Shown piece by piece: positions 1 through 7,726 of a stretch of 32,152 bases of DNA. The DNA lies in assembly GCA_024278055.1 (NCBI GenBank), contig JAJRTY010000039.1, positions 1 through 32,152 of the forward strand, written 5' to 3'. Every line of letters begins with the position of its first letter. Position 1 is the stretch's first letter. Both the position numbers and the translations under genes were made by a program. This DNA comes from Alphaproteobacteria bacterium. Lineage in GTDB: Bacteria > Pseudomonadota > Alphaproteobacteria > Rhizobiales > JAJFHR01. The notes beneath the pieces are model-generated. The model did not search any database. It was given only the letters and a program-made list of their open reading frames with translations, and was not told where the DNA came from.

Positions 1-65
<65 letters not shown>

Positions 66-132
66 TGTTGTTGGCGCAACTTACGATTAGTCGGGGGAGG
101 GTGCAAGGGGAGTTTCTGTAGTTATGGGGAAT

Positions 133-732
133 TCACAGTTCGAACCAGTTTACTGTTGGACCGAGGTTGTGAACAGATGTTGTGCCGATTTTTCCCGACA
201 TGCCCCAGGCGCTGTGGATGTGGCCGCAGAAATGCAGCACGGGCTGTTTTTCTTCAATCGCCATGGTGATCGATTTGCTGCCGTCGTGGGTGCCGTCTCT
301 TTGTAAATCAGCATGTCCAAACGGCGGCATGTGGGTGATGAGGATGGCGTTGTTTGGGCAACAAGCCAGCGCCTTTGACGCTTCTTCCTCGCTTATGGCC
401 TCGTTCCATTCAGCGTTGTTGCGTTGTGGGATTTCGCCCCCCAGGCCAAAGAATGTGATGTTGGCAAGGGTGACCGGTTGAGCGTTGAGGAAATATCCCT
501 GCGGCCACCGGGAACAGAGATTTTGCAATTCGTCTGAGTTGTCGTGATTTCCTGAAATCAGCACTGTGGGCGTATTGGCTGTGCGCAGGATCTCGATGAT
601 TTCGGCAGCGCCCTGGCCGCGGTTGGCAAAATCTCCAGCACCAACCAGAACATCTGCATCTGCACTGGAGGCGACAATGGTACGGGCGGCTTCGGCATCG
701 CGGTGAAGATCACTGAAGGCGAGGATTTTCAA
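133..732 (-). CDS. Calcineurin-like metallophosphoesterase, YfcE/MJ0936-like
   Basis: This 199-residue protein carries the complete set of metallophosphoesterase motifs in order: DLH (D8, H10), GAGDF near residue 31, GNHD near residue 61, a single His in THMPPFGH around 134, and GHIH near residue 170. These residues bind the two catalytic metals. There is no signal peptide, so it should be cytosolic. The small single-domain size fits the YfcE-like group of phosphodiesterases, but the substrate cannot be read from sequence. It is transcribed away from the apr locus and toward the tRNA, alone in its unit. The ATG at 732 begins the beta strand [10 protein letters not shown] directly, which is the usual start for this family. 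Confidence 0.85.
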   Translation of the reverse strand: MKILAFSDLHRDAEAARTIVASSADADVLVGAGDFANRGQGAAEIIEILRTANTPTVLISGNHDNSDELQNLCSRWPQGYFLNAQPVTLANITFFGLGGEIPQRNNAEWNEAISEEEASKALACCPNNAILITHMPPFGHADLQRDGTHDGSKSITMAIEEKQPVLHFCGHIHSAWGMSGKIGTTSVHNLGPTVNWFEL

Positions 733-949
733 GATTGGTACCTTTATGAGAAATTTGAAATACGGAACGATTCAAGAGCTGCATGAGAGATCTCTGAAAA
801 CGTTTTCTTAGCACGACCAATATTTTTTTTAAAAAATCTTTCTTTCTCCTGAAATGTGGAAATAATCGGGGAATGACGGTATGGACGTCCGGTATTCATT
901 GGGCTAGTCTGAGGCTTGAACCAAGGCTTAACAAGGGGGCTGTCGAGTG

Positions 950-1717
950 ATGCTTACCAGCAATCCATTCGCCGAACTTTCGGCATTCATATCACCTGCC
1001 ATTATGCAGACCTATATTATTATTATGATATTGCTGGTTGCGGGCGGAACGATTTTTGATGTTATTCACAAAAAGAGTGCGGCATATTTTTTCCGCGCAG
1101 CACAAAAATCCAAAGACAGGGCAACGCGGCAGGTCGGCAGCGGCGAAAAGGTTTCTCTCGCCATCCAGACCGCAGTGGTCGAAGGATTGACGTCGGGTGA
1201 ATTCTGCAACCCGCACCGCCGGATTGCCCACCTTTTGACTATGTATGGCTTTGTTGCCTACGTTGTCACAACCATTATCATGGTTTTTGCCTATCCAACT
1301 CTGGCCACTCCGGCACCCGCCATTCTGCCGTTACTGTGGTACCTAGGCGCTTTGATGGTCTGTGTCGGCGGCTACTGGTTCTGGTTTTTTATCCGGGTCG
1401 ATGTTGCCTCTGAAGGTAATTCCCCGTTTCGCCTGGTGCGGGCTGATCTGTTCATCGTATCGCTCCTGGTCAGCGTGACGCTTGGCCTGATATGGGCTGT
1501 CAGTGGCAATGGCGTTTTCCTTGGCCTTTATCTTCTGGCCACCACGGTGTTGTTTGGATCGATCCCATGGTCCAAATTTTCGCATATGTTTTTCAAACCC
1601 GCTGCCGCCTTCCAGAAACGGGTGGAAAAGGCCAACGGCTCAAGAAGAAATCTGCCACCGCCTGCCGACAGTCCCGAAAAATTCGGGAGCGCGCGTCGGC
1701 AGCCGCAAAATTATTAG
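950..1717 (+). CDS. aprM: AprM, membrane anchor associated with adenylylsulfate reductase
   Basis: An integral membrane protein of about 255 residues with hydrophobic segments near residues 20-37, 98-117, 123-148, 165-185 and 188-208. A soluble loop follows the first segment, and the C-terminal tail is basic and proline-rich. It stands immediately before aprB and aprA. That is the arrangement described for sulfur oxidisers that use AprM instead of QmoABC to pass electrons between AprBA and the quinone pool (established for the family; inferred here from position and topology). A GTG at 947 and an ATG at 950 are adjacent starts; the purine run AAGGGGG at 934-940 suits the ATG slightly better. 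The end of the gene is 44 bases before aprB. Confidence 0.8.
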   Translation: MLTSNPFAELSAFISPAIMQTYIIIMILLVAGGTIFDVIHKKSAAYFFRAAQKSKDRATRQVGSGEKVSLAIQTAVVEGLTSGEFCNPHRRIAHLLTMYGFVAYVVTTIIMVFAYPTLATPAPAILPLLWYLGALMVCVGGYWFWFFIRVDVASEGNSPFRLVRADLFIVSLLVSVTLGLIWAVSGNGVFLGLYLLATTVLFGSIPWSKFSHMFFKPAAAFQKRVEKANGSRRNLPPPADSPEKFGSARRQPQNY

Positions 1718-1761
1718 TTTTTCCAACCAGTGACCCTCGAAAAAAAAGAGAATGTAACATC

Positions 1762-2235
1762 ATGCCTACATTTGTTTATATGACCAGTTGCGATGGCTGC
1801 GGACATTGCGTTGATATTTGTCCTTCCGACATTATGCATATCGATACCACCTATCGCCGGGCGTACAATATCGAGCCCAATTTCTGCTGGGAATGTTATT
1901 CGTGCGTCAAGGCGTGCCCGCAAAATGCAATTGATGTGCGCGGCTATGCTGAATTTGCGCCCATGGGCCACAGTGTGCGGGTGTTGCGGGAAGAGGAAAA
2001 GGGCACGATTTCATGGAAAATCATTTTCAGGGATGGCCGGGAAAAGAATTTTGTCTCCCCGATCAGGACCACGCCATGGGGATCTATTAAAGGTCCGGCT
2101 GAATATCCGGCTCCCGGTTCTGATGAGTTGAATTCCCAGGAACTTGCGCATGAACCTGACGCCCTCAACATTGAAGGGGGATTGCCGGCGCTGAAGCGCG
2201 ATCAACTCAAGCAAGGCTTCAGGAAAGGTCTATAA
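1762..2235 (+). CDS. aprB: Adenylylsulfate reductase beta subunit (iron-sulfur)
   Basis: A 157-residue protein with a ferredoxin-like N-terminal half. Cysteines at 10, 13, 16, 20 and at 42, 45, 48, 52 form the two [4Fe-4S] sites (CDGCGHC...C and CWECYSC...C), and the ACPQNAI segment is typical of AprB. The C-terminal tail, which wraps AprA in known structures, is rich in short charged and proline segments. The ATG at 1762 is chosen because it starts the family-typical MPTFVYM; the frame stays open upstream inside aprM without meaning. The stop is two bases before aprA, so the two subunits are translationally close. It moves electrons between AprA and the membrane partner. Confidence 0.95.
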   Translation: MPTFVYMTSCDGCGHCVDICPSDIMHIDTTYRRAYNIEPNFCWECYSCVKACPQNAIDVRGYAEFAPMGHSVRVLREEEKGTISWKIIFRDGREKNFVSPIRTTPWGSIKGPAEYPAPGSDELNSQELAHEPDALNIEGGLPALKRDQLKQGFRKGL

Positions 2236-2237
2236 TA

Positions 2238-4082
2238 ATGAGTTTGTTTTCACAAAGAAAAACGATTTTCGTCGATTCAGATGTTCTTGTTATCGGCGGC
2301 GGCATGGCAGGATGTGGAGCTACCTACGAAGCAAGATACTGGGGGCGTGATCTGAAAGTTGTCTGCGTCGAAAAAGCCAATATTGAACGCAGCGGCGCGG
2401 TGGCTCAGGGGCTTTATGCCATCAACTGCTATATGGGCATGCAGTGGGATGAGAACAAACCAGAAGATCATGTGCGCTATGCCCGCAACGACCTCATGGG
2501 GCTGGTGCGTGAAGACCTTGGTTACGATATCGCCCGCCACGTCGATGCCACCGTACACAAGTTCGAGGAATGGGGTCTGCCGTTCATGAAAGACCCTGAA
2601 ACCGGGCGCTATTTGCGCGAGGGCAAGTGGCAGATCATGATCCACGGCGAAAGCTACAAACCGATTGTCGCCGAAGCTGCGCGCAAAGCTGCCACTGAAG
2701 TTTATAACCGTATTATGATCACCCATCTTTTGATGGATAAGAATAAAGAGAACCGGGTCGCCGGGGCTGTCGGGTTTAACGTGCGCACCGGAGATTTTTA
2801 TGTCTTCCGTGGCAAGGCCGTTATCGTCTGTGCCGGTGGTGCCTCCCACATCTTCAAGCCGCGTTCAACCGGCGAAGGCATGGGGCGGACGTGGTATGCA
2901 CCATGGAGCAGTGCGTCGGCTTATGCCTTGCCAATTCAGGTTGGCGCCAAGATGACGCAGATGGAAAACCGCATCGTACTCACCCGCTTCAAGGATGGCT
3001 ATGGTCCGGTGGGCGCCTATTTCCTGCATCTCAAGACCTACACTGAAAATGTGCATGGTAAGGAATATGAATCGAACTGGTATGAGGATACCAAGGAGCT
3101 TGTGGGCGATTATATCGACAAACACCCGGTGCCGACGTGTCTGCGCAACCACGCTATTCTCAAGGAAGTTGCCGCCGGTCGCGGGCCTATCCGCATGGTC
3201 ACCAAAGAAGCTTTCAAGGATCCGCATCTGGAACAGGTCGGCTGGGAAAATTTCCTTGGCATGACGATTGGACAGGCGGTTGTGTGGGCATCGCAAAACA
3301 TCGATCCCAAGCATACCAACCCTGAGTTGACCACGTCAGAGCCCTACGTCATGGGCTCGCATGCTACCTGTTCCGGTGCCTGGGCCAGTGGCCCGGAAGA
3401 TTATGCGCCGGATGAATATCAGTGGGGCTATAACCGAATGATGACGGTTGACGGGCTTTTTGGCGCCGGTGATACCATTGGCGGTACTGCGCATAAATTC
3501 TCGTCCGGTTCGTTCACCGAAGGCCGGATTGCAGCGAAAGCGGCGGTCAAATATATCAACGATCTGGGTAACGATCAGCCCGAGATCAGTGAAAGTGAGT
3601 ATGAAGACCTGAAGGAAGTCATCTACCAGCCTCTGGAAAATTACAAGGTTGGCCGCAATGAGATTGTTGCTGGAACCGTGTCGCCAAGCTATCTGTTGCC
3701 GCTTCATGGCCTTCAGAGACTAGAGAAGATCATGGACGAATATGTTGGCGGTATTTCCACCAACTATATGACCAATGACTGGGGGCTTAACCGCGGTCTT
3801 GATCTTTTGCATATGCTCAAAGAAGACATGGCTCATCTGGGGGCTGAAGACCTGCACCAGTTGCAGCGCTCATGGGAGTTGCAACACCGGGTTTTGGCCT
3901 CCTTTTCGGTCACCCATCACACATTGTTCCGCACGGAAACACGCTGGCCGGGGTATTATTATCGCGGTGATCATATGAAGCTGGATGATGATAACTGGCA
4001 TTGCTTCACCTTGTCGCAATATGACGCCAAGGTTGACGAGTGGAAAATGGAGAAGGCCCCTGTTTATCACATCATAGATTGA
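2238..4082 (+). CDS. aprA: Adenylylsulfate reductase alpha subunit (FAD)
   Basis: A 614-residue flavoprotein of normal family length. The dinucleotide fold GGGMAG is at residues 20-25, followed by the EKANIERSGAVAQG flavin-binding stretch. Later blocks such as MENRIVLTRF, GSHATCSGAW and GAGDTIGGTAHKFSSGS are characteristic of AprA. In this gene context (aprM, sat, no qmo genes in view) it probably works in the oxidative direction, combining sulfite with AMP to give APS in the cytoplasm. The reading frame is intact from start to stop. It lies 14 bases before sat and is surely co-transcribed with it. Phylogenetic lineage (Apr I or II) cannot be assigned by eye. Confidence 0.96.
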   Translation: MSLFSQRKTIFVDSDVLVIGGGMAGCGATYEARYWGRDLKVVCVEKANIERSGAVAQGLYAINCYMGMQWDENKPEDHVRYARNDLMGLVREDLGYDIARHVDATVHKFEEWGLPFMKDPETGRYLREGKWQIMIHGESYKPIVAEAARKAATEVYNRIMITHLLMDKNKENRVAGAVGFNVRTGDFYVFRGKAVIVCAGGASHIFKPRSTGEGMGRTWYAPWSSASAYALPIQVGAKMTQMENRIVLTRFKDGYGPVGAYFLHLKTYTENVHGKEYESNWYEDTKELVGDYIDKHPVPTCLRNHAILKEVAAGRGPIRMVTKEAFKDPHLEQVGWENFLGMTIGQAVVWASQNIDPKHTNPELTTSEPYVMGSHATCSGAWASGPEDYAPDEYQWGYNRMMTVDGLFGAGDTIGGTAHKFSSGSFTEGRIAAKAAVKYINDLGNDQPEISESEYEDLKEVIYQPLENYKVGRNEIVAGTVSPSYLLPLHGLQRLEKIMDEYVGGISTNYMTNDWGLNRGLDLLHMLKEDMAHLGAEDLHQLQRSWELQHRVLASFSVTHHTLFRTETRWPGYYYRGDHMKLDDDNWHCFTLSQYDAKVDEWKMEKAPVYHIID

Positions 4083-4096
4083 TCGGTCAGTTTTCC

Positions 4097-5269
4097 ATGT
4101 CGCAACTTGTACCACCACACGCATCAGAAATGATCAGGCCTTTGCTGGTGCCCGAAAATGCCCGGGCCGAAGCATTTGAACGCGCTGAAACGCTCCTGAA
4201 AGTGCCGATTACCAGTCGTTAAGTCTCGGACCTTTTGATGCTGGGCATGGGTGCATATACGCCGCTGGCCGGGTTTATGGGCGAAGGGGGCTGGCGCAGC
4301 GTCTGCGCCGACATGAAACTGGCCAATGGGGTTTTCTGGCCGATCCCGATCACCCTGTCAGCCAGCCAGGAGCTTGCCGATCAAATCTCCATCGGTGAGG
4401 AGGTTGCTCTGTGCGATGGCCAAAGCGGCGATATAATGGCGATAATGTCGGTCGGGGAAAAATACTCTATAGACAAGGAGTTTGAGTGTTCAAACGTTTA
4501 TCGCACAACCGATCCTGCTCATCCCGGTGTTAAAAAAGTTCTGGAACAAGGTGCCGTTAATCTTGGCGGACCTGTCAGTGTTTTGTCTGAAGGTGAGTAT
4601 CGTGAAAAATACGCCAATCTTTATTTGCGACCGGAACAATCGCGCGCCCTGTTTATTGAAAAGGGCTGGTCACGTGTGGCGGCCTTTCAAACCAGAAACC
4701 CCATGCATCGCAGCCATGAGTATCTGGCCAAAATTGCTGTTGAGGTAACCGACGGGGTTTTCATTCATCAGGTTCTGGGTGCTTTGAAACCCGGTGATAT
4801 TCCAGCTGACGTGCGTACCCGTGCTATTCAGGCGATGATTGATAATTATTTCCGTAAAGATACGGTAATCCAGGCGGGTTACCCGATAGAGATGCGCTAT
4901 GCGGGGCCGCGCGAGGCGTTGCTTCATGCGCTTATTCGTCAGAATTTCGGCTGTTCACATCTGATCGTCGGGCGCGATCATGCTGGTGTTGGGGATTACT
5001 ATGGGCCTTTCGATGCCCACCATATTTTTGATGAATTGTGGGAGGGTGCCCTTGTTACCCGCGCCCTCAAAATTGACATCACCTTTTACTGCAAAAAGTG
5101 CTACGGCATGGCGACTGCCAAAACCTGTCCCCATGATCAAAAACACCATGTTTCCATCTCTGGAACACAACAGCGCGAAATGCTCATGAATGATGCCGAC
5201 ATACCGCCAGAATTCAGTCGACCGGAGGTGGTGGCGATCCTCAAGGAATATTACGCCAGTCAAAAATGA
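4097..5269 (+). pseudogene. sat: Sulfate adenylyltransferase (ATP sulfurylase), interrupted by an in-frame TAA
   Basis: The full frame from ATG 4097 to TGA 5269 is 391 codons, the usual size of the dissimilatory enzyme. It contains [10 protein letters not shown] at about 198-207 and GRDHAG at about 292-297, the nucleotide- and sulfate-binding motifs, plus a Cys-rich segment (CKKCYG...TCPHD) seen in prokaryotic Sat. In the oxidative pathway it converts APS and pyrophosphate to sulfate and ATP. Codon 42 (4220-4222) is TAA where relatives usually have Glu before the SDLLMLGMG block; one G-to-T change would explain it. Reinitiation at ATG 4235 would lose about 46 N-terminal residues. The last ten bases overlap the convergent CysH-like gene. 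It may be a true nonsense mutation or a sequence error. Confidence 0.88.
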
Positions 5270-5868
5270 TAACCGATCACCGGACCTTCTGAAATAGTGA
5301 CCTGTTTTTTGATGCGGGTGACCTTGGGATGATACGGAAGCTTGTGGGCATGCATGAAGCGGTCAATTGTCTCGGTGGTGCGGCCATGCAGAACATCAAC
5401 AATCACCATACCGGCATAGACATCGAGCCGATGACCTTGCGGCTCGGCTGAGCGCTCGTGGTAGGCTGCCTTGATCCAGCATTTGTAGGGTGACAACGTG
5501 TCATTGAGGTGGAGGACTTCACGGGTTTTGCCGCGCACAGCTGCCTCGTTCCACAGTCTTTCACAGCGCTCGAACGAGCGGGTTTTTTCTAACGGATCGC
5601 TGTGAGTTATAATTTTAATATTGGTAAGGCCGAACAGGTCGGTAATTTCGGTACGATACACGTCACTTTCAGGGAATGTTGGTTGCGGGTGGCAGAAAAA
5701 CACCGGCGTTGACGGGACGATATCGGAAATCAGTTTCAACACCACAATGCTGGATGATTTAAGCGAGGCGGTTACCGCCACTTCGCCCGGAAAGCGCTCC
5801 TCGAGCAGATAGTGCAGCATGTGTGAGGTCGATAGTCCGTCGGTTTTATCTCTGATTTCCTGCAACAT
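5260..5868 (-). CDS. CysH-like (PAPS/APS reductase superfamily) protein, apparently non-canonical
   Basis: A 202-residue protein resembling the nucleotide-binding core of PAPS/APS reductases. [19 protein letters not shown] aligns with the 'TPVIFLDTGKLFPET..YR' region of CysH, and the LPYHP segment near residue 180 matches the usual 'LPYNP'. Two hallmarks are weak or missing. The PP-loop region reads [12 protein letters not shown] instead of a clear SGGxDS/SFGxxS, and there is no C-terminal catalytic Cys (ECGIH or equivalent). It is therefore unlikely to be a normal assimilatory reductase. The gene is convergent with sat and overlaps it by ten bases. A nucleotide- or APS-binding accessory role is a guess from location. 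Confidence 0.65.
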   Translation of the reverse strand: MLQEIRDKTDGLSTSHMLHYLLEERFPGEVAVTASLKSSSIVVLKLISDIVPSTPVFFCHPQPTFPESDVYRTEITDLFGLTNIKIITHSDPLEKTRSFERCERLWNEAAVRGKTREVLHLNDTLSPYKCWIKAAYHERSAEPQGHRLDVYAGMVIVDVLHGRTTETIDRFMHAHKLPYHPKVTRIKKQVTISEGPVIGYHF

Positions 5869-6213
5869 AAAACACCATTACCCGTATCCCATTGATTGTA
5901 CAGCCTTCAGCTAATGTCCTGTCAGGCCGATGGATTCAAAACTTCCCAAAGGGTGCGCCATCGCCAATTATTTTGCAATCGCAAAACAACACTTATGGGT
6001 TTGTCGGGAAAGGTGAGAGACAGACCTGGAACCAAAAACATGGATTTCCTACCGAATTTCCATGTGACATTCTGCAATGCAACATTTACTAATAAAATTG
6101 GAAATTTTTTCACAATGGTTCTGCAATTTTTCGGGAGTATCGTACATGGCAGTAATCCCGCCTGTGCGGCGCTGTCAAAGAGCGCGGTCATTTTTTAAAC
6201 AAATTGAACTGAC

Positions 6214-6227
6214 TTGATCCAGATCAA
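6214..6227 (+). promoter_or_regulatory. Perfect FNR/FixK/Anr box
   Basis: TTGATCCAGATCAA matches the consensus TTGAT-N4-ATCAA exactly and is a full dyad. Its centre is at 6220.5. A CATAAT -10 at 6249-6254 would put the transcript start near 6261-6262, about 41 bases from the centre, which is the class II position for an FNR-type activator. The downstream gene begins at 6501, so the leader would be about 240 bases; a separate small RNA cannot be excluded. Confidence 0.7.
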
Positions 6228-6248
6228 GAGGCCCCAAAATAACGACCG

Positions 6249-6254
6249 CATAAT
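6249..6254 (+). promoter_or_regulatory. -10 element of the putative FNR-dependent promoter
   Basis: CATAAT differs from TATAAT by one base and lies 22 bases past the end of the FNR box, as expected for a class II promoter that lacks a -35. This is an inference from spacing only. Confidence 0.45.
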
Positions 6255-6500
6255 TGTTAATCTGGAACAATCTGTGCCCATTCAATGTGAACCTTACGAC
6301 TTGCTGACATTGATGGTCACCCATTGGTCATTTGCAAAACATTATAGTGCGATGAAACCAACCGAACTTGTTACCACCAACCAAATGTAAACGGCCTGAT
6401 CTGTGAGCCATTTCCCTACTCAATGGTCTTGTGTCCTGTTGCGAGAAACCGTTAATGACGGGCGTGGCAGGCATAGAGGCTATAATATCAAGGATAAAAA

Positions 6501-7709
6501 ATGACACCTTCCACCCAGCAAAACTCAAGCCAGAACGCACAGGAAGAAATGACTGTCTCAATTTGTCAGGACAGAGTGCGTAACGCTAAAAGAGCTTACA
6601 CTACAAGACGAGCGGATCTGACGCTGAGCCGCTTTTTGCTTACGGGTGAGCGGGTGCCGGTAGCTGGAGACCTTGTTCTGGCGCGTGTCGAAAAAATTGG
6701 TCAGCATCAGCGTATTGAACTTCCAAATGGACGACGCTCACGCCTCTATATTGGCGATGAGATCATCGTTTGTTTTGGTGCCCGATATGCGCCTGATCAA
6801 TTTGAATCCTGTGTCCCTGAAGATCTGGGGGCGTGTGATCTGGTTGCCGCGGGTGGCATAGCTTCGAGCATGATCAGTAAACATGCCCGCATGAAAGACC
6901 CGACCCGACTGGTTCCAATTGGCATCCTGGCCGATGACACGGGTGAGCGTATGAATATTCACCGCTGGGGCCTGACACGCACAACACCATCCGAGCCCCT
7001 GCCGCAGATTATTGCGGCCATCGGAACATCAATGAATGCAGGCAAGACCAGTTGTGCCAAACAGATTGTTCACGGGTTGCGCAAGCGCGGTCTCAAGGTG
7101 GGTGCAACAAAGGTAACCGGGACCGGTGCTGGTGGAGATCGCTGGGTATTGAGCGATGCCGGCGCAGATATCGTTCTGGATTTCACTGATGCAGGCGTTG
7201 CTTCGACATTCGGCTTAAACAACCAGGAAATCATCAACATCTTCAAAACGCTTACCCAGCACCTTGCCGACCAGAAGGTCGATGTAATCGTCCTGGAAGT
7301 TGCCGACGGGCTGTTGCATGGCGAAACCGCTGAGTTGTTACAATCTGCTGAATTCCGCTCGGCCTGCGATGGCATTGTCTTTGCTGCGGGTGATGCTATG
7401 GGTTCTGCGGGAGGTGTAAAAACCTTGCGTGACTGGGGCTTGAATGTGGTTGCTGTCAGCGGCTTTCTTACTTCCTCCGCCCTTGCCATGCGCGAAGCTG
7501 AAATACTGCTCGACGTTCCGGTAATTCATACCAATGATCTGGCGATTACGGATTTTAATGAGCTTCTTGAAAAGAGCCAGTCATCTCTCGGTGAAAATGT
7601 ACCTGGCGGTGAGAAAGATATCAGACAACGTGGCGGAGTTTCAGTCGGAATTCTGAACGGCCAGGCTCAACCAACAGGTGTGTTGCTGAACGGCAATACA
7701 GCCCCTTGA
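6501..7709 (+). CDS. P-loop NTPase, DUF1611/MobB-like, with an N-terminal domain of unknown function
   Basis: A 402-residue cytosolic protein. The N-terminal 150 residues include GDLVLARVEKIGQHQRIEL (about 54-72) and RLYIGDEIIVCFG, which read like a small beta-barrel, followed by LVAAGGIASSMISKHARM. The C-terminal half is a P-loop NTPase: Walker A GTSMNAGKTS begins at residue 175. Further blocks are KVTGTGAGGDRW, SDAGADIVLDFTDAG and the Walker-B-like VDVIVLEVADGLLHGET. The fold resembles the DUF1611 and MobB families; the reaction is unknown. The ATG at 6501 has AAGGAT six bases upstream. Its stop is 17 bases before the ATG of the ABC-hydrolase fusion, so the two genes form an operon and probably share a task. 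Confidence 0.75.
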   Translation: MTPSTQQNSSQNAQEEMTVSICQDRVRNAKRAYTTRRADLTLSRFLLTGERVPVAGDLVLARVEKIGQHQRIELPNGRRSRLYIGDEIIVCFGARYAPDQFESCVPEDLGACDLVAAGGIASSMISKHARMKDPTRLVPIGILADDTGERMNIHRWGLTRTTPSEPLPQIIAAIGTSMNAGKTSCAKQIVHGLRKRGLKVGATKVTGTGAGGDRWVLSDAGADIVLDFTDAGVASTFGLNNQEIINIFKTLTQHLADQKVDVIVLEVADGLLHGETAELLQSAEFRSACDGIVFAAGDAMGSAGGVKTLRDWGLNVVAVSGFLTSSALAMREAEILLDVPVIHTNDLAITDFNELLEKSQSSLGENVPGGEKDIRQRGGVSVGILNGQAQPTGVLLNGNTAP

Positions 7710-7726
7710 TCACCGGGGATACAAAC

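Larger units (their letters stand above)
5869..6500. other. 632-base intergenic regulatory region
   Basis: The region separates the minus-strand CysH-like gene from the plus-strand P-loop NTPase gene. No reading frame in it looks like a protein. It holds a perfect FNR/FixK box (6214-6227) with a suitably placed -10, and a 6-4-6 inverted repeat TTTTGC-AATC-GCAAAA at 5971-5986. The remainder is AT-rich and unassigned. Confidence 0.6.

Noticed and set aside
1492-1761. N-terminal extension of AprB
   Set aside because: The frame is open upstream only by overlapping aprM; the family start MPTFVYM at 1762 has the expected length and cysteine positions.
5922-6191. 89-residue minus-strand frame in the regulatory gap
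   Set aside because: No ribosome site, no family pattern, and composition unlike neighbouring genes.
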